A DNA stretch of 64,000 bases from an uncultured Tenacibaculum sp. (GTDB taxonomy: Bacteria > Bacteroidota > Bacteroidia > Flavobacteriales > Flavobacteriaceae). The notes below the pieces were generated by a model. That model searched no databases. It was not told the DNA's origin and saw only the letters and a list, made by a program, of their open reading frames with translations. Every line of letters begins with the position of its first letter. Positions within the stretch are counted from its first letter, which is position 1. Both the position numbers and the translations under genes were made by a program. Of this stretch, positions 26,580 through 36,246 are shown one piece after another. The stretch lies in NCBI RefSeq assembly GCF_947494125.1, contig NZ_CANLTU010000006.1, positions 1 to 64,000 on the forward strand, written 5' to 3'.

Positions 26580-26605
26580 ATTGTCCCTCCATTATATTGT
26601 CCCTC
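26580..26605. repeat. Direct repeat ATTGTCCCTC before the NarL-like regulator gene
   Basis: Two exact 10-base copies start at 26580 and 26596, a 16-base period, in the gap between kinase and regulator. The composition (TGTCCCTC) stands out from the AT-rich surroundings. It is a possible autoregulatory site; that is inference. Confidence 0.5.
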
Positions 26606-26636
26606 ACAACAAGATAATAACCTAACCTACGTAATT

Positions 26637-27281
26637 ATGAAATATTCAGTTGTTGTTGTAGATGATCACACTCTATTATCACAGGCAATTGAAGGTATGG
26701 TAAATACCTTTGATAAATTTAAAGTATTATACACTTGTAAAAATGGTAAGGAGGTTTCGGAGAAATTCTCAGCATCACCAAAAAACATTCCAGATATTGT
26801 TTTAGTAGATGTAAATATGCCAGTAATGAATGGAATTGAAACTACAGAATGGATAGTTGCAAATTATCCACATGTACATGTTATGGCATTATCTGTAGAA
26901 GATGCAGATGGTACAATTTTAAAAATGCTAAAAGCAGGAGCTGTTGGTTACCTACTTAAAGATACTAAAAAAGAAGTATTAGAAAGAGCTTTGTTAGAAA
27001 TGATGGATAATGGTTTTTTCCATACCAGAAATGTAACCACGTTGCTATTAGATTCAGTGTCAGGTAAAAACGGAAAAAATAATGTTTGTTTTAAAGAAAA
27101 TGAAGTAGTTTTTATGAAGTTGGCATGTTCCGAATTAACCTATAAAGAAATAGCAGATAAGATGTTTTTGAGCCCAAAAACAATAGATGGCTATAGAGAT
27201 AGTTTGTTTACAAAATTAAATGTTAGAAATAGAGTTGGCTTGGTAATGTATGCCATCAAAAATAAAATTTACACTCCGTAA
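26637..27281 (+). CDS. NarL/FixJ-family response regulator
   Basis: A receiver domain (residues 1 to about 120) carries acidic residues D9/D10, phosphoacceptor D58 in IVLVDVNMPVMNG and the KAGAVGYLLKDT signature. A C-terminal LuxR-type helix-turn-helix (about 150-210) contains ELTYKEIADKMFLSPKTIDGYRDSLFTKLNVRNR. Total length is 214 residues, standard for the family. It is the presumed partner of the kinase just upstream; targets may include the lipoprotein pair. Confidence 0.93.
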   Translation: MKYSVVVVDDHTLLSQAIEGMVNTFDKFKVLYTCKNGKEVSEKFSASPKNIPDIVLVDVNMPVMNGIETTEWIVANYPHVHVMALSVEDADGTILKMLKAGAVGYLLKDTKKEVLERALLEMMDNGFFHTRNVTTLLLDSVSGKNGKNNVCFKENEVVFMKLACSELTYKEIADKMFLSPKTIDGYRDSLFTKLNVRNRVGLVMYAIKNKIYTP

Positions 27282-27290
27282 ATTTATACC

Positions 27291-27298
27291 TAAATTTG
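27291..27298 (+). promoter_or_regulatory. -7 element of rbfA, leaderless spacing
   Basis: TAAATTTG ends four bases before the ATG at 27303. No clear -33 element is visible. Confidence 0.45.
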
Positions 27299-27302
27299 CA
27301 GC

Positions 27303-27698
27303 ATGGAAGAAACAAACAGACAACGAAAAATTGCAGGTGTACTGCAACAAGATTTAGTAGATGTTTTGCAGCGTGCTGCGCAAGATGGAATGAAGGGAGT
27401 AATTATATCGGTATCAAAAGTATCTGTTACTGCAGACTTAGGTGTAGCGAAAGTATATTTGAGTGTTTTTCCTTCTGATAAGAGAGATGAAATTATAGAA
27501 GGTGTAAGATCAAATACACCATTAATACGTCATGAATTAGCACAAAGAACAAAACATCAGCTTAGAAGAATGCCAGAGTTATTGTTTTTTGGTGATGATA
27601 GTTTAGACTATATTGAAGATATTGATAAGTCTTTAAAAGGAGAAGATGAAGATCCGATTAAGAACCCTGATATTTTACCACGCCGTCAAAAACGTTAA
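27303..27698 (+). CDS. rbfA: 30S ribosome-binding factor A
   Basis: RbfA is a KH-like cold-shock factor that helps maturation of the 16S rRNA 5' helix in the 30S subunit. The 131-residue protein shows the family features TRQRKIAGVLQQDL near the start, VSVTADLGVAKVYLSVFP in the middle and RTKHQLRRMPELLFFGDDSLDY toward the end. The gene is followed after 34 bases by a LolC/E-like permease gene, a pairing I recall from Bacteroidota. Confidence 0.95.
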   Translation: MEETNRQRKIAGVLQQDLVDVLQRAAQDGMKGVIISVSKVSVTADLGVAKVYLSVFPSDKRDEIIEGVRSNTPLIRHELAQRTKHQLRRMPELLFFGDDSLDYIEDIDKSLKGEDEDPIKNPDILPRRQKR

Positions 27699-27732
27699 TA
27701 AATTTTTTTACATAATAAATTAGATTTATTAA

Positions 27733-28935
27733 TTGAACTTTTCTTTATACATAGCTAAAAGATACTTGTTTTCAAAAACAAGCACCAATGCAATAAACAT
27801 TATAACATTTATTACTGTGTTTGGTGTTGTTATTGGAGCTTTAGCTTTGTTTGTAATTTTATCTGGTTTTTCTGGATTAAGAACATTTAGCGATTCGTTA
27901 CTTAATGATTCAGACCCAGATATTAAAATTACTGCGGTAAAGGGTAAGACCTTTGAATATTCTAATGAACTTTATCAAAAAATAATTGAAAAAGAAGAAG
28001 TCCTAGCTGTATCGAAAGTTATAGAGGAACGAGTTTTTTTAAGTTATAAAGATAAAAACCAGATAGCTTATATAAAAGGAGTCGATCAAAACTATAGTCA
28101 AATATTACCCATAGATTCTTTATTAAAAGTTGGAGCTTGGGTAGATCCAGAGTTTAAAAATACAGCAGTATTAGGTTACGGAATTGCATATAAGTTATCA
28201 TTAGGAATAATGAATTTTGGAGAGCCTTTAAAAATTTTAGTTCCTAAGCCAGGTAAAGGATTTATAAACCCGAACAATGCTTTTCATTCGGTTCCTGTAC
28301 AAATAATAGGAGTGTACCATGGTTCGGAAGAATTTCAAAGTAAATTTGTTTTTACCGAGGTTGAATTGGCACAACAATTACTTAGTTATAAAGAGAATCA
28401 ATTTACAGGAGTAGAGTTAAAATTAAAAGAAGGAGTTGATTTGGATGATTATCAGTCAGCCCTACAAGCTAAATTAGGAAATTCTTTTAAAGTACAAACT
28501 AGAGCACAACTAAATACGGTGTATTATAAAGTAGTTAATACAGAGAATTTTATTTCATATTTAATTTTTACATTAATTATAGCCATAGCATTATTTAATG
28601 TAATCGGGTCAATTATTATGATGATAATTGATAAGAAGCAAAACTTAAAAACATTATTTAACTTAGGAACTACTGTTTCTGAAATAAAACGAATTTTTGT
28701 TTTACAAGGTTTTTTACTTACGCTAGTAGGAATGGGGATTGGTTTGTTTATAGGAATAATTTTAGTGTTAATCCAACAGCGTTTTGGAGTGTTTATGATT
28801 ACAGATAGCTTAGCCTATCCTGTAGAGTTTAGGTGGTTTAATTTATTTGTAGTAATGCTTACAATCTCAATACTAGGGTATATAGCGGCAAAAATTGCAA
28901 GCTCAAGAATATCTAAAACATTTATTGAAAAATAA
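27733..28935 (+). CDS. FtsX-like ABC transporter permease, LolC/LolE type
   Basis: The 400-residue inner-membrane permease has an N-terminal helix (about residues 20-45), a periplasmic domain (about 45-265, KGVDQNYSQILPID) and three C-terminal helices, the MacB/Lol layout for lipoprotein release toward the outer membrane. The start is TTG, giving MNFSLYIAKRYLFSK. An in-frame TAA immediately precedes it, so no longer form is possible and the N-terminus matches the family. The cognate LolD-type ATPase is not in the window. Confidence 0.87.
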   Translation: MNFSLYIAKRYLFSKTSTNAINIITFITVFGVVIGALALFVILSGFSGLRTFSDSLLNDSDPDIKITAVKGKTFEYSNELYQKIIEKEEVLAVSKVIEERVFLSYKDKNQIAYIKGVDQNYSQILPIDSLLKVGAWVDPEFKNTAVLGYGIAYKLSLGIMNFGEPLKILVPKPGKGFINPNNAFHSVPVQIIGVYHGSEEFQSKFVFTEVELAQQLLSYKENQFTGVELKLKEGVDLDDYQSALQAKLGNSFKVQTRAQLNTVYYKVVNTENFISYLIFTLIIAIALFNVIGSIIMMIIDKKQNLKTLFNLGTTVSEIKRIFVLQGFLLTLVGMGIGLFIGIILVLIQQRFGVFMITDSLAYPVEFRWFNLFVVMLTISILGYIAAKIASSRISKTFIEK

Positions 28936-28938
28936 AGT

Positions 28939-29940
28939 TTATCCTATTTCAGGAATAGTAGCACTTCCAAATTTAGTTTCAACTTCATTAAACGTAGCAA
29001 AAACATCCTTAGGGTCGTCAGAAGTAACCATTTTCATTCGGTAATCTTTAAAATGAGGAATTCCTTTAAAATAGTTTGTATAATGCCTTCTAGTTTCAAC
29101 AACACCCAAGCGTTCACCTTTCCAATCGATAGACATTTCTAAATGACGACGCGCCATTTCAACACGCTGAGCAATATTAGGCTTAGCCAAATGTTCACCA
29201 GTTTTAAAAAAGTGTTTTATTTCATTAAAAAACCATGGATACCCAATAGAAGCACGACCAATCATACAGCCATCTAAGCCATATACGTCACGCATTTCCA
29301 TAGCTTTTTCAGGAGAAGTAACATCTCCATTTCCAAAAACAGGAATATGCATTCTTTGGTTGTTTTTAACTTGAGCAATTGGTTTCCAGTCTGCTTCACC
29401 TTTATACATTTGTGCACGAGTACGCCCATGTATAGCAATAGCCTTACATCCAACGTCTTGTAAACGCTCAGCTACTTCAACTATTTTTATTGAATCATGA
29501 TCCCAGCCTAAACGAGTTTTAACGGTTACAGGTAGTTTGGTGTGTTTCACCATTTCTTCTGTAAGTTTTACCATTAAATCAATATCTTTTAAAATACCAG
29601 CACCGGCACCTTTAGAAACCACTTTCTTAACAGGGCATCCAAAATTAATATCAATAATATCTGGATTCGATTTTTCAACAATCTCTACGGTTTTAAGCAT
29701 AGAGTCTAAATTGGCACCAAATATTTGAATCCCAACAGGGCGTTCTTTCTCATAAATATCTAATTTCATAACACTTTTAGCAGCGTCACGGATTAGTCCT
29801 TCCGAAGAAATAAACTCAGTATATACTACATCTGCACCATTTTCTTTGCACAAAGCTCTAAATGGTGGATCACTCACATCTTCCATAGGCGCTAATAAAA
29901 GCGGAAAATCAGGAAGTTCTATGTCTCCAATTTTTACCAT
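28939..29940 (-). CDS. dusB: tRNA-dihydrouridine synthase DusB
   Basis: This FMN enzyme reduces uridines in tRNA D loops. The TIM-barrel shows LLAPMEDVSDPPFR near the N-terminus, the catalytic Cys C102 in DINFGCPVKKVVSKGAG, and VKTRLGWD and IHGRTRAQMYKGEADW characteristic of the DusB subgroup. At 333 residues it is the normal length. Its 3' end meets the convergent permease gene with 3 bases between stops. It is divergent from lepA with a -7 element four bases before its ATG. Confidence 0.95.
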   Translation of the reverse strand: MVKIGDIELPDFPLLLAPMEDVSDPPFRALCKENGADVVYTEFISSEGLIRDAAKSVMKLDIYEKERPVGIQIFGANLDSMLKTVEIVEKSNPDIIDINFGCPVKKVVSKGAGAGILKDIDLMVKLTEEMVKHTKLPVTVKTRLGWDHDSIKIVEVAERLQDVGCKAIAIHGRTRAQMYKGEADWKPIAQVKNNQRMHIPVFGNGDVTSPEKAMEMRDVYGLDGCMIGRASIGYPWFFNEIKHFFKTGEHLAKPNIAQRVEMARRHLEMSIDWKGERLGVVETRRHYTNYFKGIPHFKDYRMKMVTSDDPKDVFATFNEVETKFGSATIPEIG

Positions 29941-29944
29941 GCTG

Positions 29945-29952
29945 CAAAGTTA
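29945..29952 (-). promoter_or_regulatory. -7 element of dusB, leaderless spacing
   Basis: On the minus strand TAACTTTG ends four bases before the dusB ATG, so the message probably starts at the start codon. Confidence 0.5.
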
Positions 29953-29982
29953 CTTTTTATTTTTTTATTGAATAAATTTTTA

Positions 29983-30014
29983 TTTGTCCATGCATGCAAC
30001 ATAAAGTATCTTTG
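29983..30014 (+). promoter_or_regulatory. Promoter of lepA
   Basis: TTTG (29983-29986), 20 bases, then TATCTTTG (30007-30014) is a near-perfect Bacteroidota promoter, 29 bases before the lepA ATG. Confidence 0.75.
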
Positions 30015-30043
30015 TCGGTCATAAGAGGTTAGAAATACGACGA

Positions 30044-31840
30044 ATGAAGAAAATTAGAAATTTTTGCATTATTGCACATATTGATCACGGTAAAAGTACA
30101 CTTGCAGATAGATTGTTAGATTATACAGGTTCTGTTACCGAACGTGAAAAGCAAAATCAATTATTAGATAGTATGGATTTGGAACGCGAACGTGGTATTA
30201 CCATTAAGTCGCATGCAATTCAAATGGAATATACTTATAAAGGAGAAGAATATATTTTAAATTTAATTGATACTCCTGGACACGTAGATTTTTCTTATGA
30301 AGTATCACGTTCAATTGCAGCATGTGAAGGAGCCTTGTTAATTGTAGATGCAGCTCAGAGTATACAAGCACAAACAATTTCTAATTTATATTTAGCTTTA
30401 GATAATGATTTGGAAATTATTCCAGTGTTAAATAAAGTTGATTTGCCATCAGCAAATCCAGAGGAAGTAACTGATGATATTGTAGATTTATTAGGCTGTG
30501 AAGCAGAAGATGTAATTCACGCGAGTGGAAAAACAGGTTTTGGTGTAGATAATATATTAGCTGCAATCATTGACAAAGTTCCATCACCTCAAGGAAATCC
30601 AGATGCACCATTAAAAGCATTGATTTTTGACTCGGTTTATAACTCATACAGAGGAATTGAAACTTATTTTAGAGTAATAGATGGTTCTATTAAAAAGAAT
30701 CAACGTATCAAATTTATGTCAACCGATACCGAGTATAAAGCGGATGAAGTTGGTACTTTAAAACTAGAGCAAGAGGTAAAGCAAGAAGTGAAGACTGGAG
30801 ATGTTGGATACTTAATAACAGGAATTAAAGTAGCGAAAGAAGTAAAAGTAGGTGATACTATTACTGATTTTGAAAACCCGACTGAAACTCATATCGATGG
30901 TTTTGAAGATGTAAAGCCAATGGTTTTTGCTGGTATTTATCCAGTTGATACTGAGGATTATGAAGAGTTACGTAACTCAATGGAGAAGTTGCAATTAAAC
31001 GATGCTTCTTTAGTATTTCAACCAGAAAGTTCAGCTGCATTAGGTTTTGGTTTTCGATGTGGGTTCTTAGGAATGTTACACATGGAAATTATCCAAGAAC
31101 GTTTAGAGCGTGAATTTAATATGACTGTAATTACAACGGTTCCTAACGTTTCTTATCACGCATATACGAAGAAGAATCCTACAGAAATAATATTATTAAA
31201 CAATCCTACAGATTTACCAGATCCGTCGAGATTAGAGAAAGTAGAAGAGCCTTTTATAAAAGCATCAATAATTACAAAATCTGATTTTGTAGGGCAGGTA
31301 ATGTCACTTTGTATTGAAAAAAGGGGAGTAATAGTAAATCAAACCTATTTAACTACCGAAAGAGTTGAATTAACTTTTGATATGCCTTTGGCAGAAATAG
31401 TATTTGATTTTTACGACCGATTAAAAACGGTTTCAAAAGGATATGCTTCATTTGATTATTCACCAATAGGAATGCGAACGTCAAAATTAGTTCGTGTGGA
31501 TATTTTATTAAACGGAGATCCAGTTGATGCACTTTCGGCATTATTACATGCTGATAATGCATATACAATTGGTAAAAAAATAGTAGAAAAATTAAAAACG
31601 TTAATACCAAGACAGCAGTTTGATATTCCTATTCAAGCAGCTATTGGAGCAAAAATTATAGCAAGAGAAACAACGAAGGCATTACGTAAAGATGTAACAG
31701 CAAAATGTTACGGAGGAGATATTTCTCGTAAACGTAAACTTCTAGAGAAACAAAAGAAAGGAAAGAAACGTATGCGTCAAGTTGGTAATGTAGAAATACC
31801 ACAAGAAGCATTCATGGCTGTTCTTAAATTAAACGATTAA
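30044..31840 (+). CDS. lepA: Elongation factor 4 (LepA), translational GTPase
   Basis: LepA acts on ribosomes to back-translocate or aid initiation and assembly. The 598-residue protein has the G1 motif AHIDHGKST, switch I RGITIKS, G3 DTPGHVDF and G4 NKVDLPSA, then EF-G-like domains and the LepA-specific C-terminal domain ([32 protein letters not shown]). Length and motifs match the family throughout. It is monocistronic, with its own promoter and a strong terminator. Confidence 0.98.
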   Translation: MKKIRNFCIIAHIDHGKSTLADRLLDYTGSVTEREKQNQLLDSMDLERERGITIKSHAIQMEYTYKGEEYILNLIDTPGHVDFSYEVSRSIAACEGALLIVDAAQSIQAQTISNLYLALDNDLEIIPVLNKVDLPSANPEEVTDDIVDLLGCEAEDVIHASGKTGFGVDNILAAIIDKVPSPQGNPDAPLKALIFDSVYNSYRGIETYFRVIDGSIKKNQRIKFMSTDTEYKADEVGTLKLEQEVKQEVKTGDVGYLITGIKVAKEVKVGDTITDFENPTETHIDGFEDVKPMVFAGIYPVDTEDYEELRNSMEKLQLNDASLVFQPESSAALGFGFRCGFLGMLHMEIIQERLEREFNMTVITTVPNVSYHAYTKKNPTEIILLNNPTDLPDPSRLEKVEEPFIKASIITKSDFVGQVMSLCIEKRGVIVNQTYLTTERVELTFDMPLAEIVFDFYDRLKTVSKGYASFDYSPIGMRTSKLVRVDILLNGDPVDALSALLHADNAYTIGKKIVEKLKTLIPRQQFDIPIQAAIGAKIIARETTKALRKDVTAKCYGGDISRKRKLLEKQKKGKKRMRQVGNVEIPQEAFMAVLKLND

Positions 31841-31842
31841 AT

Positions 31843-31874
31843 AAAAAAGCTTCAGAATATTCTGAAGCTTTTTT
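31843..31874. terminator. Bidirectional terminator between lepA and the LytTR regulator gene
   Basis: Fourteen-base arms AAAAAAGCTTCAGA and complement around ATAT, with A/T runs both sides. Its core closely resembles the hairpin at 36247-36276. Confidence 0.9.
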
Positions 31875-31876
31875 AT

Positions 31877-32641
31877 TTATTGTTCCAACCATTTTCTAAA
31901 GCCAGAAGTAGAAGAAGAACTTGTCATAGGTTTTTCTTTAACGCCTTTCATAGTAATTAATAGACGGTTTTTAAAATGACTTTCGATATTGTTTATAAAT
32001 TCAATATTTATAATTTCACTTCTGTTAATTTTAAAGAATTTTGCAGGATTTAATTGTTGAAAAATATTTCCTAAAGTTTGAGAAATTGTATGTCGCTTTC
32101 CTGAATTATCAGTAGCAATACAGAAATCTCCAGAAGCTTCTATTAAACTGATTTCGGTAACATTTAATAACTGAATTCCTTTTGCTTTTTTAATAACAAA
32201 TCGTTTTTTATAAGAGGTGTTTCCTTCTTTTAAAGCCGATTTTAAATTAGATATTGTATCTGAGTTTAAAACGTTGTAATTTCCTTGGTTAAATAATGAT
32301 TGATATTTTTCAATAGCCTTATTAAAGTCTGATTTTGAATATGGTTTTAAAATATAGGCTATCCCGTTTGTGTTAAAAGCTTTGAATAAATACTCGTCAT
32401 GTGCAGAACAAAAAATTATAGGACAATCAGTATTTGTTTCATCAAATAAATCGAAAGAAATACCATCTAATAACTGAATGTCAGATAAAATAAAATCGTA
32501 TTTATTATTTTCTAACAATTCTTTTCCATCTATATTAGAACGTGCGATATCGTGTGTGAATTCTTCTCCAAAAGAACTCGTCAAATAATTGATTAGTTTT
32601 TGGTATGCAGGTATTTCGTCTTCTAGAATTAAGATATTCAT
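31877..32641 (-). CDS. LytTR-family response regulator (cassette 2)
   Basis: The receiver domain has acidic E7/D8 in LILEDE and phosphoacceptor D54 in FILSDIQLLDG. The C-terminal LytTR domain (about residues 150-240) contains ISLIEASGDFCIATD and the FFKINRSEIIN signature. The ATG at 32641 (MNILILEDE) is preferred to a GTG six codons earlier that lies in the kinase gene. It is the distal gene of the receptor-kinase-regulator cassette and parallels the regulator at 15751-16458. Confidence 0.92.
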   Translation of the reverse strand: MNILILEDEIPAYQKLINYLTSSFGEEFTHDIARSNIDGKELLENNKYDFILSDIQLLDGISFDLFDETNTDCPIIFCSAHDEYLFKAFNTNGIAYILKPYSKSDFNKAIEKYQSLFNQGNYNVLNSDTISNLKSALKEGNTSYKKRFVIKKAKGIQLLNVTEISLIEASGDFCIATDNSGKRHTISQTLGNIFQQLNPAKFFKINRSEIINIEFINNIESHFKNRLLITMKGVKEKPMTSSSSTSGFRKWLEQ

Positions 32642-32651
32642 ATTGCTATTT

Positions 32652-33653
32652 TTATTCACTTAATTTAATAATTGGAATAGAAATTACAAAACGATTATTA
32701 GCGTTTTTAATATCTACTTTTTTATCCGACAACAATTCGTAGCGAGTTTGTAGATTTTGTAATCCAGTCCCTAAACTTTCTTTCTTTAGGTTTACAGATT
32801 TTGTATTGTTAACCGTTAACCAATCTTCTTTTATTGTGATTGTGGTCTGTATGAACTTATCTTTAGCTTTGTTATGTTTTACTACATTTTCTAATAAGGC
32901 TTGTAAAGCTCCTGTTGGAATAAATTTATCATTTATTTCAGCGTCTTTTTCAATAGTAAATTTATAGTCATTTCCAAAACGAGTTTCAATTAAGAAAATA
33001 TAATTATCAGCAAACTGAATTTCTTTTGATAGTTCCATAACTTCTGCGTCTTTGGTTTGAATTAAGTAGCGATAAATTAATGATAATCGATTGATATATT
33101 CTTTGGCTTTTTCAGAGTCGGAATCAATTAAACTATCTAAGGTATTCAAGTTGTTGAATAAAAAATGTGGATCGATTTGTGAGCGTAATAACTTTAATTC
33201 GTTTTCTTTTTGTTGTTTTTCTATTTCTAAAAATTTAGTTTGCCCTTCATAGAATTTTTTAATTAATAACACGCCTATTGGGAAACCAGCCATGTCAGTT
33301 GCATTATATAAGCCCTTTTGCAGAAACAACAAGATATTTGATATTTTCTCAAGGGATTTTCCAGCGCTTAATATTCCTAAAATATTTTCTAAAGAGCCAA
33401 GTAATGTTAACGTTAATAATGCTAAAATAAAAAAGATGAAAAACTTTTTTTGTTTGATAAGTAATCTAGGGACTAATACTTGGATAAAAATGAGAATTAT
33501 AGAAACCGATATTAAAGTAGAACTTGGTAAGTCGACTATGTATTCGATTAATTTATTTCCTTCCCTATAGTAATCAATAGAGTTAAGTATCATGGTAACT
33601 CCAAATATAAGAGAAAGAATTACCCAATCAGATTTATTAAGCTTAGTATTCAT
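32652..33653 (-). CDS. LytS/YehU-type sensor histidine kinase (cassette 2)
   Basis: Four hydrophobic segments (about residues 10-25, 44-63, 69-95 and 122-133) precede a coiled linker and the His_kinase domain, with H163 in IDPHFLFNNLNTLDSL. The ATP-binding part has ALLENVVKHNKAK and LGTGLQNLQTRYELL. The architecture is as in the kinase at 14674-15744: no large external sensor domain. The receptor gene lies 69 bases upstream on the same strand, with a hairpin between them. Confidence 0.9.
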   Translation of the reverse strand: MNTKLNKSDWVILSLIFGVTMILNSIDYYREGNKLIEYIVDLPSSTLISVSIILIFIQVLVPRLLIKQKKFFIFFILALLTLTLLGSLENILGILSAGKSLEKISNILLFLQKGLYNATDMAGFPIGVLLIKKFYEGQTKFLEIEKQQKENELKLLRSQIDPHFLFNNLNTLDSLIDSDSEKAKEYINRLSLIYRYLIQTKDAEVMELSKEIQFADNYIFLIETRFGNDYKFTIEKDAEINDKFIPTGALQALLENVVKHNKAKDKFIQTTITIKEDWLTVNNTKSVNLKKESLGTGLQNLQTRYELLSDKKVDIKNANNRFVISIPIIKLSE

Positions 33654-33667
33654 AGAAGTTTAATTTA

Positions 33668-33697
33668 GATATCTCAAGTAGTAAATCCTGAGATGTC
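33668..33697 (-). promoter_or_regulatory. Hairpin in the receptor-kinase intergenic gap
   Basis: GATATCTCA and TGAGATGTC form a 9-bp stem with one wobble around a 12-base loop. It lacks a T run on the minus strand, so it is more likely an RNA-processing or attenuation element than a full terminator. Confidence 0.4.
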
Positions 33698-33722
33698 TTA
33701 ATGAAAACAAATGTATAAGAAT

Positions 33723-36095
33723 TTAATTATTGTCATCTATTCTGTTTTCTTCATCTCTGGAAGAATTACGTTTCGATTTTTTCTTTCCAAATTTAGAACC
33801 AAAACTATACACAAATCGTAATTGAATATTTTGACGAGAACCATTGCTTTCTACTTTGGCAGTTCCATTTCCGTAATCAATAGTTCCGTTAAATCCTCTG
33901 TTTAACATTTTATTAAACCCTAGGTTTACTTTTAGTTTATTGTCTAAAAATTTCTTTCCAAAAGAAAAATCTAATCCTGCCAGCCAATCTACTTCAATTT
34001 GACCTTCTAAAGCTCCAGTTCCATAGTTTCCACTCATTTCAAAATTAACATCCCATGGTAGTTTATAGCTGGCTTGTATAAACCAAAATAAACTCCACTT
34101 AGATAAATCAACTCCGTGAATTGTTGAGTTGTACATATTTTTGTTAGCTATAAAACCAGTATAACCTTCTAAACCTTTTATAAAGCTTAATGGGGCAAAT
34201 AATCTAAAATTCCAGTTAGTGAAATCTTCAACATTTACAGCTTGTTGCCTGATTTGAGCAGTAGTATTATCTTGTTTTATTAAATCAAAAATAACATTGT
34301 TTGTTTTACTGTATCCAGCTGTGAAAAATGGTTGTCCATCATAAGTTAAATTAAACTGATAATTGTTTGTAAACGCAGGTTTTAAACTAGGGTTTCCTTC
34401 TTCAGCAGAGAATGGATCTAAGAATTCTTGAAAAGAGTTTAAGCTGTTGTAGGAAGGTCTTCTAATTCTGTAACTATAAGATAAACTTGCGCCTATTTGC
34501 TCAGTTATTTTTCTGCTAATAGAAGCACTTGGAAATAGTTTGCTAATCGGTCTTTTTTTAACTTTTGTGGTTGGTTGACCGTTTTCAATAAAATGTGAAG
34601 TACCGTCTGTATTACTGTTTTCATAGCGTAGTCCACCAGAAAAAGACCATTTTCCTGAAGTAGCATTTATTTTAGAGTACACAGCAAAAATAGTTTCATC
34701 AATTAAAAATTGACTACTACTAGCTTGATCTAAATTAAACCCATTAGTATTGTTTTCTAAAAAAGACTGTAAATCATTATCGGTATCTACCATTGCATAT
34801 TTACTACCTATACTTAGTTTAAAGTTTTCAGAAAAGTTTTTACTATAATCTGCTTTGTAGGTTTTGATAGTGTATTTCCCTTCTTGAATATATTTTCTGT
34901 CTGTAAATGGAAGTGTACTTCCAGCAATATCGGAAAGAGTATTTGTGTTATCGTTATTATAATTGATATAATTGAAATCTATTAATAACTTCTCTGTATC
35001 TGACTTATACTCGTAATAAGGATTGATGTTAAAATTGGTTCTATCTCTATTATAACTATTCTCAGAAAATAGAGTGCTAGTCGAGTTTACATCAGAAACA
35101 ACTGTTTTGCTTGTTGTTATTCTGTCTGATGTTCTTTTGTTCCAACGTCCACCAACACCAAAAGAATTATTGTCATTTATATAGTAGTCTATATTTCCGC
35201 TAAAACTAAGGTTGTTTGGATTGTATGGCGAAATACTTTTTTGATCATAAATTTCAGTTCCAACAGTTCTTACTAAGAACAAATCGTCTCTCCAAGTTGG
35301 TTTAGAATGATTAATACTTGTTTGCCAATTTAACTTGTTTTTATAACTAGCAATCGAAGCTCTAGTTCCATATTCAAAACCTTCATCTTCACCAATCCAA
35401 CCAGTTACACTTCCATGAGTTCCTAAACGCACATTCTTCTTTAAAATAATATTGATGATTGCTCCAGATCCAGAAGCCTCGTATTCAGCTCCAGGTTGTT
35501 CCACTACTTCTACTTTAGCAATATTATCTGCAGGAAAGTCTCTTAATAATGTTTCTACATCCATGTATTCAGTTGTTTTTCCATTAATTAAAATTCGTAC
35601 ACCTCCTTTACCAGCTATTGTAATTCCGTTGTTCGTTACTAAAACCCCAGGGACTTTACGCATTACGTCTTGCAAATTAGCATTTAACATTTCTGTTTTT
35701 TCTAAATCAACCACTAACTTCTCAGCAGTTTGTTTAATAACAGGTCTTGTAGATTTTACAACAACTTCACTTAAAGTTTGGCTTTCTTCTTTTAAAGTGA
35801 AATTTAAAGTCTTGTCAGAGTTTAATTCAAAATCTTTTATTTTTTCAGTTTTAAAACCTAGTGTCGTAACGGTTATTTTATATTTTCCTTCATCAATGTT
35901 TTTTATGGAGTAATTCCCGTTTTCATCAGAAATACTTCCTAGAGGTTGCTTTGTATTGTCTATTCTATACAATATAACATTGGTATAAGCTAATGGTTTT
36001 TTCTGACTATCAACAATTTTCCCGGTTATGTTGTATTGAGCATGTGTAGTAAGCACTATAATAAATAATAAAAAAATAGTAGTTAGAGTTTTCAT
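33723..36095 (-). CDS. TonB-dependent-receptor-like outer-membrane beta-barrel protein (cassette 2)
   Basis: With the start at the internal ATG (MKTLTTIFLL), a clean signal peptide ends at THA-Q. A GTG six codons upstream is rejected because it only adds polar residues. A CarboxypepD_reg-like domain follows (ITGKIVDSQKKPLAYTNVIL), then a plug (LQDVMRKVPGVLV, VRILINGKTTEY, GAEYEASGSGAIINIILKK) and a long OMP_b-brl_3-type barrel with SYSYRIRRPSYNSLNSF. The domain plan matches the receptor at 12138-14465. There is no SusD-type partner. The C-terminus ends in a charged tail rich in Lys, Arg, Asp and Glu instead of a terminal aromatic residue. Confidence 0.88.
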   Translation of the reverse strand: MKTLTTIFLLFIIVLTTHAQYNITGKIVDSQKKPLAYTNVILYRIDNTKQPLGSISDENGNYSIKNIDEGKYKITVTTLGFKTEKIKDFELNSDKTLNFTLKEESQTLSEVVVKSTRPVIKQTAEKLVVDLEKTEMLNANLQDVMRKVPGVLVTNNGITIAGKGGVRILINGKTTEYMDVETLLRDFPADNIAKVEVVEQPGAEYEASGSGAIINIILKKNVRLGTHGSVTGWIGEDEGFEYGTRASIASYKNKLNWQTSINHSKPTWRDDLFLVRTVGTEIYDQKSISPYNPNNLSFSGNIDYYINDNNSFGVGGRWNKRTSDRITTSKTVVSDVNSTSTLFSENSYNRDRTNFNINPYYEYKSDTEKLLIDFNYINYNNDNTNTLSDIAGSTLPFTDRKYIQEGKYTIKTYKADYSKNFSENFKLSIGSKYAMVDTDNDLQSFLENNTNGFNLDQASSSQFLIDETIFAVYSKINATSGKWSFSGGLRYENSNTDGTSHFIENGQPTTKVKKRPISKLFPSASISRKITEQIGASLSYSYRIRRPSYNSLNSFQEFLDPFSAEEGNPSLKPAFTNNYQFNLTYDGQPFFTAGYSKTNNVIFDLIKQDNTTAQIRQQAVNVEDFTNWNFRLFAPLSFIKGLEGYTGFIANKNMYNSTIHGVDLSKWSLFWFIQASYKLPWDVNFEMSGNYGTGALEGQIEVDWLAGLDFSFGKKFLDNKLKVNLGFNKMLNRGFNGTIDYGNGTAKVESNGSRQNIQLRFVYSFGSKFGKKKSKRNSSRDEENRIDDNN

Positions 36096-36246
36096 ATTTT
36101 TTTTGTTTAACACTTCAAAAGTGTATTATTCTATAAGTTATTAAAATAGAAATCTGATAAAACGGGTTAATTTTCCGATGAATAGATTTTTATTTCCTAT
36201 TACTTAAAAGACGCATTTATATATGAAAAGGTTTTCTAGGGAAACA

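Noticed and set aside
32642..32659. GTG start for the cassette 2 LytTR regulator
   Set aside because: It lies in the overlap with the kinase gene, and the ATG at 32641 gives the canonical receiver start.
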